From assembly GCF_000968055.1 (NCBI RefSeq), contig NC_022538.1, positions 1,399,499-1,463,498 on the forward strand: DNA of 64,000 nt, given 5' to 3'. The notes beneath the pieces are model-generated. The model had not been told where the DNA came from. It did no database searches and saw only the letters and a list, made by a program, of their open reading frames with translations. Shown piece after piece: positions 1 through 7,184 of the stretch. The translations under genes were made by a program, and so were the position numbers. The DNA comes from Alteracholeplasma palmae J233. Lineage in GTDB: Bacteria > Bacillota_I > Bacilli_A > Acholeplasmatales > Acholeplasmataceae. Every line of letters starts with the position of its first letter. Position 1 is the stretch's first letter.

Positions 1-170
1 CCACTCAAACAGGTTTAGTATCTTATCAAATAAATGTCCCAAATAATAAATATCAACAGATTCTTAATCAGTTAATTTCTAATAAGATTACTTATCGAGA
101 AGAAAATGATTCTCTTTTATTTAATGATTTGAATCAAACTTTGATTGAACTTAAAAATACTCATTTTTAA
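1..170 (+). CDS. C-terminal end of a VOC/glyoxalase-like protein (partial)
   Basis: The first 170 bases hold the last ~55 codons of a rightward gene, read in the frame starting at base 3 and ending with TAA at 168-170. The visible tail (LVSYQINVPNNKYQQI, then YREENDSLLFNDLNQTLIEL) resembles the closing strands of VOC-fold glyoxalase/dioxygenase proteins, where a DPNQ-like motif and an IEL ending with a metal-ligand Glu are common. The start and most of the protein lie outside the window, so the substrate cannot be named. A strong terminator follows directly. The VOC assignment is inference from a short segment. Confidence 0.5.
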   Translation, partial: TQTGLVSYQINVPNNKYQQILNQLISNKITYREENDSLLFNDLNQTLIELKNTHF

Positions 171-171
171 T

Positions 172-196
172 GCCTGAATTATTTCAGGCTTTTTTT
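172..196 (+). terminator. Rho-independent terminator of the VOC-like gene
   Basis: A GCCTGAA/TTCAGGC stem with a four-base loop (172-189) is followed by seven T. It lies directly after the stop codon of the rightward gene. Confidence 0.9.
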
Positions 197-222
197 ATAA
201 AAAAAAGAGCATTTAGCTCTTT
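196..222 (-). terminator. Terminator of the nusG operon
   Basis: Read leftward, an AAAGAGC/GCTCTTT stem (204-222) with a five-base loop is followed by a T run (complement of the A run at about 197-206). It begins two bases after the nusG stop codon and forms a convergent pair with the previous terminator. Confidence 0.85.
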
Positions 223-223
223 A

Positions 224-778
224 TTACATTTCTTTAAAATCTTCAAATGAAATTTCTGTTGGTGTAGCTCTACCAAAAAGATCAACATCGACAGTCATTT
301 TTTCTTGGTCATGATCAATTGAAGAAACTTCACCTTTTTGACCAGCAAACGGTCCAGAAATAATTTCAACTGTTTTACCAAGTAATCTTTCATAGTTAGG
401 TTTAGAGATTGCTCCGATTTTAAGTAAAATAGGTTTGATTTCTTCTTCAGTTAGTGGAACTGGTTTTGTTCCTCCACCACTTGAACCTAAAAACCCTGTT
501 ACACGTGGTGTGTTTCTGACAACAAACCAAGCTTCATCTGTAACAATCATTTCGACAAATACGTATCCTGGATACATTTGACGAACTTTTTCTTTTTCTT
601 TTCCATCAGCTTTTTTTTCAATGTATTTTTCTTCTGGCACTACAACATTGAAAATATAATCAGACATTCCCATACTTTCAACTCTTCGTAGTAAGTCTTG
701 TCTAACTGATTTTTCATATCCTGAATATGTTTGAATAATATACCAGCGCACTCTAGGTGTCGTATTTTGTTTCATCAT
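224..778 (-). CDS. nusG: Transcription termination/antitermination factor NusG
   Basis: 184 residues, normal NusG length. The N-terminal NGN domain begins RWYIIQTYSGYEKSVRQDL and contains the conserved MYPGYVFVEM and TPRVTGFLG segments. The C-terminal KOW domain (GPFAGQKGEVSSID) contacts ribosomal S10 or Rho in known NusG proteins. It binds RNA polymerase and modulates pausing. It is last in a secE-nusG operon; its ATG overlaps the secE TGA (ATGA), implying translational coupling. An AGGA lies eight bases upstream of the first ATG; a second ATG follows immediately. Confidence 0.97.
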   Translation of the reverse strand: MMKQNTTPRVRWYIIQTYSGYEKSVRQDLLRRVESMGMSDYIFNVVVPEEKYIEKKADGKEKEKVRQMYPGYVFVEMIVTDEAWFVVRNTPRVTGFLGSSGGGTKPVPLTEEEIKPILLKIGAISKPNYERLLGKTVEIISGPFAGQKGEVSSIDHDQEKMTVDVDLFGRATPTEISFEDFKEM

Positions 779-1185
779 GCTAATATCCTAATCACGTTTA
801 CGATAATAATATCGAAAGCTACAATAATAAATGTTAAGATTCCAGTAAATAGAACCACTCTAAATGTATATCCTGCCATTTTTTTCACTGTTGGCCAACT
901 AATTTTTTTCAATTCTGGAATTGCTGGTAAAAAGAATGGATAGATTACTAGTGCTAACCCAAGTAAGGCAACAACTAAAACTGACCAAGCAAATATTTTG
1001 TCATTTGGTGATTCACCTATGATTGGAAATCCTGTAATTTGTAAGGTCCCATTAATAAGTAAAACTGCTAATCCCATTGTTAAAATAGCAAGTAATGCTA
1101 AAACTAAAGATTCCCAACGATATTCTGTTTTTAAAACTTCAAGTAACTTACTTTTTGTTTCTTGTTCCTTTTTTTTGATTGCCAT
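775..1185 (-). CDS. secE: Preprotein translocase subunit SecE (three-helix form)
   Basis: 136 residues. The C-terminal part (ELKKISWPTVKKMAGYTFRV followed by a hydrophobic helix) is the conserved SecE core that clamps SecY. Two further hydrophobic segments precede it (about residues 27-47 and 65-90), giving three predicted membrane spans as in E. coli. Most Firmicutes have a ~60-residue single-span SecE. AGGAGG lies before the ATG. It sits between rpmG and nusG as in Bacillus. The family call is firm; the extra helices are read from hydrophobicity. Confidence 0.93.
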   Translation of the reverse strand: MAIKKKEQETKSKLLEVLKTEYRWESLVLALLAILTMGLAVLLINGTLQITGFPIIGESPNDKIFAWSVLVVALLGLALVIYPFFLPAIPELKKISWPTVKKMAGYTFRVVLFTGILTFIIVAFDIIIVNVIRILA

Positions 1186-1196
1186 GAATACGCCTC

Positions 1197-1346
1197 CTAT
1201 TTTGTCTCTTTATGTAAAGTATGTTCATTACATTTTGGACAATACTTTTTCAACTCTAAGCGTTTGTTATTTAACTGTTTGTTACGATATGTTGTGTAAT
1301 TTCTGCTTAAACAATTTTCGCAAACTAGAATTACTTTTTCACGCAT
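1197..1346 (-). CDS. rpmG: 50S ribosomal protein L33
   Basis: 49 residues starting [12 protein letters not shown]. Two Cys pairs (CENC and CPKC) form the zinc ribbon of C+ L33. The start codon follows an AAGGTGG ribosome-binding site. The gene lies between sigH-like and secE exactly as rpmGB does in Bacillus. It contrasts with S14 and L36 in this window, which are both cysteine-free forms. Confidence 0.95.
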   Translation of the reverse strand: MREKVILVCENCLSRNYTTYRNKQLNNKRLELKKYCPKCNEHTLHKETK

Positions 1347-1424
1347 TTAAAAAACCACCTTCCGTGGTCGTTTGTAAGTATATTTTATCATTTACAACCG
1401 ACATAGTCAACTTTTATTTATATA

Positions 1425-1946
1425 TTATAACACAGCTTTATACTTTTCTTTTATTCGATAAATCGTATTATATATTTGTTTTTTTGTATAATTTGTTTCA
1501 CATGCTATTTGTGTTATCTTTTTTCTTTCTTTGAAATATGCTTCATATATGATTTTTTCCATTGGATTTTTTAAATCTATTTCTTCAAACTCTTCGTAAT
1601 CTTCATGATATGCTGCATGTTTTAGAAAATGTGTTTCTTCTTGTAGCCTATATTCCGGTAGTCTATTTTTTAGTTTAAAAAACTTTCTTTTTAAGATAAG
1701 TTCAAAATATCGAGTAAATGTTTTATTTTTATTCTCATCAAAATAAACTACAGCTTTATGTAATAGCATGATTCCTTCTTGATAATAATCTTCTTGTTCC
1801 CGTTTTGGTATATCTAACAAATGGATATACTTCCAAATTAATCGTTCGTACTTTCCTACTAAATACTCTAATGATAACTCATCCTGGTAACTTTGAACTA
1901 AATAAATCAATTCATAATCATTTATTATTGGATACACATTTACCAA
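1425..1946 (-). CDS. sigH: SigH-like sigma-70 family factor
   Basis: About 173 residues, short for SigH (about 218 in Bacillus). The N-terminal half shows a region-2-like segment (LVGKYERLIWKYIHLLDIPKREQEDYYQEG with AVVYFDENKNKTFTRYFELILKRKFF). The C-terminal end (KKITQIACETNYTKKQIYNTIYRIKEK) reads as a region-4 helix-turn-helix. Position between rlmB and rpmG matches Bacillus sigH, which supports orthology; yacP, normally in between, is missing. No ATG is used: a TTG at 1946 or a GTG at 1937, behind GGGAGAG, are possible starts. In Firmicutes SigH drives competence and stationary-phase genes; its role here is unknown. Confidence 0.75.
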   Translation of the reverse strand: MVNVYPIINDYELIYLVQSYQDELSLEYLVGKYERLIWKYIHLLDIPKREQEDYYQEGIMLLHKAVVYFDENKNKTFTRYFELILKRKFFKLKNRLPEYRLQEETHFLKHAAYHEDYEEFEEIDLKNPMEKIIYEAYFKERKKITQIACETNYTKKQIYNTIYRIKEKYKAVL

Positions 1947-1955
1947 ACTCTCCCA

Positions 1956-2657
1956 TTATTTTTTTATATATGTTGCGTACATCATTAATGCAGCAGCAAC
2001 ACTCACATTTAATGAATTAACTTTCCCTTGCATTGGTATTTTAACTAACATATTACAATTTTGTTTAACAAGTTGTCTAATCCCAGACCCTTCGTTACCC
2101 ATAACTATTGCAAGTGATCCTTCTTGAGGTATATCAGTATACTCAATTGTAGCACTACCATCTGTTCCAACTACTAAAACACCTTCTTTTTGTAGTTTTA
2201 ACAAAGTTTGATGGATATTGTTAACCAGTATAATATTAGTGTGTTCAATTGCGCCTGAAGATACTTTTGCTACTGTAGCATTTAAAGGTACTTGGTGCTT
2301 TTTAGAAATAATAACACCATCATATGATGTAGCTTCTACAGTTCTTAAAATAGCTCCTAAATTTTGAGGGTCATGTAATTCATCTAATATTAAAAATCTT
2401 TGTCTAGTTTCTTTATCTAATATTTCTTCTAGTTCTTTAAATTGATAAGCTTTAACATCAGCAACCACACCTTGATGATTTTGATTATTAGTCAATTCAT
2501 TTAATGAAGCTTTATCTTTTTTTTCAAAATGAATATTTCTGTCTTTCAAAAATGCTAAAAAAGCAGAATCACTGAATTTTTCATCTAAGTACAATTTATA
2601 AACTGGTCTTTTTGCATAAATAGCTTCTTTTACTACGTTTTTTCCGTAAATAATCAT
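1956..2657 (-). CDS. rlmB: TrmH-family rRNA 2'-O-methyltransferase RlmB
   Basis: 233 residues from the ATG at 2657, which has AAAAGGAG nine bases upstream. The N-terminal substrate-binding part starts IIYGKNVVKEAI. The C-terminal SPOUT trefoil-knot motifs are present: DELHDPQNLGAILRT, IVMGNEGSGI and IPMQGKVNSLNVSVAAALMMY. RlmB-type enzymes methylate the ribose of G2251 (E. coli numbering) in 23S rRNA using SAM. The gene is directly upstream of sigH-like. An in-frame upstream extension exists but runs into the preceding hairpin and is not favoured. Confidence 0.92.
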   Translation of the reverse strand: MIIYGKNVVKEAIYAKRPVYKLYLDEKFSDSAFLAFLKDRNIHFEKKDKASLNELTNNQNHQGVVADVKAYQFKELEEILDKETRQRFLILDELHDPQNLGAILRTVEATSYDGVIISKKHQVPLNATVAKVSSGAIEHTNIILVNNIHQTLLKLQKEGVLVVGTDGSATIEYTDIPQEGSLAIVMGNEGSGIRQLVKQNCNMLVKIPMQGKVNSLNVSVAAALMMYATYIKK

Positions 2658-2680
2658 TTTATTACTCCTTTTAGTAATAT

Positions 2681-2705
2681 AAAGGCGCACTTTAAAGGCG
2701 CCTTT
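2681..2705 (-). other. Hairpin between the P-type ATPase gene and rlmB
   Basis: Read leftward, AAAGGCGC and GCGCCTTT form an eight-pair GC-containing stem, followed only by ATATTA rather than a solid T run. It sits between the ATPase stop and the rlmB ribosome-binding site. It may be a weak terminator or a processing or attenuation hairpin. Confidence 0.6.
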
Positions 2706-2708
2706 ACT

Positions 2709-5381
2709 TTATTGCATACTTGAAACTTTATTCATTATAAATTTAAAGAATTTCTTTATCCAACCATATAAATTTGAAACAATATAAATCATTTTATATG
2801 TGGCAAGAACTAATACTAATAATAACAACAACTGTGGTAAGTCTAATGGATTTAAATCTTTAACTCTGGCCATTCTAAATACCGGTGAGAATTGTAATAA
2901 ATCTGGTAAGAAAATAATTGCCGCCAAGACGATTGCAGCCATTGACATAAACAAGATAAGTCTTCTTCCATTAAATGGTAAACAAGTTCTTAGTAAGACC
3001 ATAAATGATGTAAATGTAGCTGTTAAAGAAATTAGGGTTGATGTAGCTTTGCTATCCATACCAAGGGCATTTGCAAGCCACAATATAATTAAACTGTTAA
3101 TAACTACAACTACAGCTCCTGGTAGAGCAGCTTTTACGATATTACTTAAGAAATTACCTTTAACTGCCTTGTCATTTTGTTCAAGTGCTAAGAAGAACGA
3201 TGGTATACCAATTGCAAATATGTCAATTAAATTTAATTGGATTGGGCTAATTGGATAGATACCATTTCTAATAATCGCTATAATTGCTAATAAGAATGAG
3301 AAAATAGTTTTTGTTAAAAATAAGGTTGATACTCTTTGCACGTTATTAATAACTCTTCTACCTTCAGCAACCACTTTAGGCATTGAAGAAAAGTTAGAAT
3401 CCATTAAAACAAGGTGTGATACGTTTCTTGCTGCTTCTGATCCAGATGCCATGGCAATTGAAGTATCAGCTTCTTTTAAAGCCAATATATCATTAACTCC
3501 ATCACCTGTCATCGCAACCACGCGTCCGTTATCTTTTAACGCTTCAACTAAAATACGTTTTTGTTGTGGTGATACACGACCAAATACAGAGTATTTTGTC
3601 GCTGCTCTAATAACATCTTTATCTGTTAATCCTTCTAAACTGATATAATCAGCTGCGTTATTAATTCCAGCTCTTGCTGATATATTTGAAACAGTAATTG
3701 GATTATCTCCTGAGATAACTTTTACATCTACGCCATTTTCTTTGAAATAACTAATTGTTTGAATTGCATCAGGTCTAATTGTATCTTCAATAGTAATTAA
3801 AGCAATCGGTGTAATTTTACCTGATAATTGCCCATCTTCAATCGGATTTTCTGATTGAGCAACTAATAAAACTCTATATCCTTGTTTAGCTTGTTCTGTT
3901 ACTTCTTGTTCGATAATACCAAAGTCTTTTTTAAGAATAAACTCTGGTGCTCCAATTGCGAAAGTTCCGAATTTTTCAAATTCAACTGCACTATATTTTC
4001 TTGAACTTGAGAAAGGTATGAGTTCTTTATGTCTAATTCTTTTAGCACGTCCAAATTTTTCTTCTAATGCATCTGATGTTAAATTTTGATCGTTTTGAGC
4101 ATTCATCATGGCTGATACTAAATTTTTAAGAGTTAATTTAGGTACGCTATTATATTCAATAACCCCTTTAACTTTCATAGTTCCATCAGTGATAGTTCCA
4201 GTTTTATCTAAACATAGTGTATCTACTCTGGCTAACATTTCAATACAGTAGAGTTCTTGTGCATAAGCATTATTTTCAGATAGTCTGACAAACCCTACAA
4301 CTAAAGCCATACTTGTTAATAAGAACAAGCCTGAGGGAACCATACCAATCATAGCCCCAGCAGTACCAACTACCGCTGACTGATATATAGCATAAAGTTC
4401 GCCTCCTGTAATTCCTTGACTAACTCCATTTTTAAAGTACATCATATAAAATAATGTCGCCCCAATTGGAACAATAAACACACCAATAATTCTAATCATT
4501 GTTTTTAATGATTTTAATAATTGAGATTGTGGTTTCTTATATTTTTTAGCTTGTGAAGTTATTTTTTCAATATAGATATCTTTACCAATAGCAGTTACTT
4601 GAGCATAACAGTGACCTGATATTACGAAACTACCTGAATAAAGCGTATCACCTTTGCGTTTTATAATAGGATCAGATTCTCCTGTTAATAAAGCCTCATT
4701 AACTTCTATAACGCCTTCTCTAACAACTGCGTCAGTTGATATTTGCTTACCAGCAGAAAGTGATAGGATATCATCAATAACAATCCCATCAACCCCTATT
4801 TCTTGTTCTTGATCTTCTCTAACGACATTTGAAGTAGGAGTCATTAATAAAGACAGGTTATCTAATACTTTCTTAGCATTGATCTCTTGTAAAATACCAA
4901 TTGTTAAATTGGCAAGCACGATTGCTAAGAAAAATAATTGTTTCCATTGACCGATTGAAATTAACCATCCCGCTATAGAAAAAGTTAATAAGTTGAAAAA
5001 GGTGAAAACGTTAGAGAAAATAATACCTCCAATAGTTTTACTACTACCTTTTTCTATTTTATTAATCATTCCTGCTAATTGTCTTTGTTCAACTTCTTCA
5101 TATTTTAATCCTTTTTCAATTTCAGGATTATATCTTTCAACAACTATCTCTTCAGTTTTTTTCACTCTTTTTTTAGGTGATAATGAAGGTTTTTCTTCCT
5201 TTTTTTCTAATTCACTTAATCCTAGTGGATCCCCTGACATAGATAGTGGTTCTTCTTTAACAACCGTTTTAGGTCCTTTATTTTTTTTAGATGCTTTTTT
5301 CTTAGTCACTGCAGTTTCTTCTATGACTTCATCTTCTATTATTTCTTTTTCTAAAGTTTTATTTTCATTGTCTGCATTCAT
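2709..5381 (-). CDS. HAD-family P-type cation-transporting ATPase
   Basis: 890 residues. About 90 hydrophilic, Lys/Glu-rich residues come first and are unusual. The P-type core follows: LTGES in the actuator domain, the phosphorylation motif DKTGTITDG and the hinge MTGDGVNDILALKEAD, with membrane helices before and after. In membrane helix 4 the usual PEGL is VPSGL (GMIGMVPSGLFLLTSM), so the ion cannot be assigned from known P2A/P2B signatures; related uncharacterised ATPases occur in low-GC Gram-positives. It overlaps mrnC by four bases (ATGA) and is inserted into the otherwise conserved mrnC-rlmB pair. A GGGGAG site precedes the ATG. Confidence 0.9.
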   Translation of the reverse strand: MNADNENKTLEKEIIEDEVIEETAVTKKKASKKNKGPKTVVKEEPLSMSGDPLGLSELEKKEEKPSLSPKKRVKKTEEIVVERYNPEIEKGLKYEEVEQRQLAGMINKIEKGSSKTIGGIIFSNVFTFFNLLTFSIAGWLISIGQWKQLFFLAIVLANLTIGILQEINAKKVLDNLSLLMTPTSNVVREDQEQEIGVDGIVIDDILSLSAGKQISTDAVVREGVIEVNEALLTGESDPIIKRKGDTLYSGSFVISGHCYAQVTAIGKDIYIEKITSQAKKYKKPQSQLLKSLKTMIRIIGVFIVPIGATLFYMMYFKNGVSQGITGGELYAIYQSAVVGTAGAMIGMVPSGLFLLTSMALVVGFVRLSENNAYAQELYCIEMLARVDTLCLDKTGTITDGTMKVKGVIEYNSVPKLTLKNLVSAMMNAQNDQNLTSDALEEKFGRAKRIRHKELIPFSSSRKYSAVEFEKFGTFAIGAPEFILKKDFGIIEQEVTEQAKQGYRVLLVAQSENPIEDGQLSGKITPIALITIEDTIRPDAIQTISYFKENGVDVKVISGDNPITVSNISARAGINNAADYISLEGLTDKDVIRAATKYSVFGRVSPQQKRILVEALKDNGRVVAMTGDGVNDILALKEADTSIAMASGSEAARNVSHLVLMDSNFSSMPKVVAEGRRVINNVQRVSTLFLTKTIFSFLLAIIAIIRNGIYPISPIQLNLIDIFAIGIPSFFLALEQNDKAVKGNFLSNIVKAALPGAVVVVINSLIILWLANALGMDSKATSTLISLTATFTSFMVLLRTCLPFNGRRLILFMSMAAIVLAAIIFLPDLLQFSPVFRMARVKDLNPLDLPQLLLLLVLVLATYKMIYIVSNLYGWIKKFFKFIMNKVSSMQ

Positions 5382-5758
5382 ACTGTCTCCCCACTTTCTT
5401 GATTAATATATGCAATAGATAAATTAATCAATTCCATTACTCTTTTTTCATTTGTTAACGTAAGCATACCTATTAGTGCTTCAAATCCAGTAGATAAATG
5501 ATAGGTTGCACTATCTATATTTTTTCTACCAGGTCCGCTTGAGTTTCTTCCACGTTTAAAGATTGTTATTTCATCTTCAGTTAATAAATTAGAATCAATA
5601 AAGTATTTGATAATTTTAGCTTGAGCTGTTCCAGAAGTATATGAAATAGCCTTTTTATGCAGTTTATTAACATTTGTCATACCACTATCAAGTAAGTATT
5701 TACGAATATGAAATTCATAATAAGAATCGCCTAGATAGGCTAATGTTAGACCATTCAC
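5378..5758 (-). CDS. mrnC: Mini-ribonuclease 3 (MrnC)
   Basis: 126 residues, an RNase III catalytic domain without a double-stranded-RNA-binding domain. Motifs are NGLTLAYLGDSYYEFHIRKYLL (catalytic Asp in GD), KRGRNSS and YHLSTGFEALIGMLTL. In Bacillus it trims both ends of the 23S rRNA precursor. The likely start is a GTG directly after the cysS stop, with AAGGA nine bases upstream. The order cysS-mrnC is that of Bacillus. Confidence 0.93.
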   Translation of the reverse strand: MNGLTLAYLGDSYYEFHIRKYLLDSGMTNVNKLHKKAISYTSGTAQAKIIKYFIDSNLLTEDEITIFKRGRNSSGPGRKNIDSATYHLSTGFEALIGMLTLTNEKRVMELINLSIAYINQESGETV

Positions 5759-7072
5759 TTATATCAATCCTTGTTCTGTTAATTTTTCTCTTAAAGTATC
5801 AGCAAGCCCATAATCTTTATCTTTGCGTGCTTGTTGCCATTTTTTGTATATATCAATCATATCATCTGAGATGAATGTATCTATTTTAATACCAAAAATA
5901 TTTAAGATATGAATTACAGTATTTTTATATTTTGAAACTAAATTCCGGTCTTTTTCTACATTAATTTTTTTAATTAATTCTTCAATTAAAGTTAAAACAT
6001 TAGGGGTAGAAAAGTCATCATTCATTAAATTATGAAATGATTCTAAGGACTCTGCGTCAGTTTCATTTAATATTATACCATTTAATTCTAAATTAAAGGA
6101 AGCTTTTTTAAGAGTCCTTTGGATTCTTTCATAATTCTTAGAAAATTGTTCTAATAATTCATGACTAAAGTTAATTGGTTGGCGGTAATGATGTGCCAAT
6201 ATTAATAGTTTAAAGGCTTCTGTTTTTTCTTGTTCAATCAAATCTTTTACTAAAAAAACATTTCCTAAAGACTTACTCATTTTCACATTTTCTAAATCTA
6301 GTCTACCTACATGCATAAAGTAATTGGCAAGATCTGTATTATCATGCGCACATGTTTGTGCTATTTCATTTTCATGATGAGGAAATTTCAAATCAAAGCC
6401 TCCACCATGAATATCGATTTTACCTTCAAAGATATCATGATTCATAACAGCACATTCAGTATGCCAACCAGGTCTACCAGATACCCATGGACTATCGTAT
6501 TTAATCCCTTTATCCGTCGTTTTCCATAAAGCGAAGTCTTCTGGGTTTTCTTTTTTACTATCTAATTCTTTTCTAATGTTTTGAATGAGTGTATCAATAT
6601 TTTGATTACTTAAACGTCCATAATTTTTAACTTTTTTAACTCTAAAATAGACACCACTTTCTAGTTGATATGCAAATCCTAATTGGATGAGTTCTTCAAT
6701 ATATTTAATCATAGATGCTATATAGTCAGTAGCTTTTGGCATCATATCAATCGAATTAACATTAAGAGCGTTAATAACATTAATAAAAGCATTTGTATAT
6801 GTAGTAGCTACTTCTTTTTCGGTTTGGTTTAGCTTAATAGCCTTATCAATAATTTTATCATCAACATCTGTAATATTAGTAACGTAATTCACCTTATATC
6901 CCATTGATATTAAATATTGTTTAAGCATATTAAAAAATATAAGTGGTCTAGCATTACCAATATGTATATGATCATAAACCGTTGGTCCACAAACATACAT
7001 ATCAACGCTATTTGGTTTAATAGATTTAAACTCCTCAATTTTATTTGATAAAGAATTATATATTTTTAACAT
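5759..7072 (-). CDS. cysS: Cysteinyl-tRNA synthetase
   Basis: 437 residues, class I synthetase. The HIGH-type motif is DHIHIGNARP, preceded by the zinc ligand in VCGPTVYD. Further zinc-site residues fall in HTECAVMN and HHENEIAQ. The KMSKS loop is NVKMSKSLGN. It charges tRNA-Cys with cysteine. It is the first gene of a transcript running through mrnC, the ATPase and probably rlmB-sigH. An AAGGTGG ribosome-binding site precedes the ATG. cysE, which sits between gltX and cysS in Bacillus, is absent and a lipoprotein gene takes its place. Confidence 0.97.
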   Translation of the reverse strand: MLKIYNSLSNKIEEFKSIKPNSVDMYVCGPTVYDHIHIGNARPLIFFNMLKQYLISMGYKVNYVTNITDVDDKIIDKAIKLNQTEKEVATTYTNAFINVINALNVNSIDMMPKATDYIASMIKYIEELIQLGFAYQLESGVYFRVKKVKNYGRLSNQNIDTLIQNIRKELDSKKENPEDFALWKTTDKGIKYDSPWVSGRPGWHTECAVMNHDIFEGKIDIHGGGFDLKFPHHENEIAQTCAHDNTDLANYFMHVGRLDLENVKMSKSLGNVFLVKDLIEQEKTEAFKLLILAHHYRQPINFSHELLEQFSKNYERIQRTLKKASFNLELNGIILNETDAESLESFHNLMNDDFSTPNVLTLIEELIKKINVEKDRNLVSKYKNTVIHILNIFGIKIDTFISDDMIDIYKKWQQARKDKDYGLADTLREKLTEQGLI

Positions 7073-7127
7073 TTATACCACCTTATAATCTTTCTATCTT
7101 TTCAACTTATAAGATACTTTCTATTAG

Positions 7128-7136
7128 ATTATATCA
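7128..7136 (-). promoter_or_regulatory. Extended -10 promoter for cysS
   Basis: Read leftward the sequence is TGATATAAT, an extended -10 (TGN-TATAAT), about 56 bases before the cysS ATG. No good -35 is visible at 17 bp. Confidence 0.55.
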
Positions 7137-7160
7137 CAAGTTGAAAGCTTATTTTATAGT

Positions 7161-7184
7161 AAAAAACGGCTTTTTTTGCCGTTT
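7161..7184 (-). terminator. Terminator of the gltX-lipoprotein operon
   Basis: Read leftward, AAACGGC and GCCGTTT pair around a seven-base A loop and run into six T. The stem includes the stop codon of the lipoprotein gene. Confidence 0.85.

Noticed and set aside
998-1534. Plus-strand frame opposite secE, rpmG and the sigma gene
   Set aside because: Antisense to three well-supported genes and of no recognisable character.
2658-2690. Upstream start for rlmB at 2690
   Set aside because: It would extend into the hairpin at 2681-2705 and lacks a ribosome site, whereas the ATG at 2657 has AAAAGGAG.
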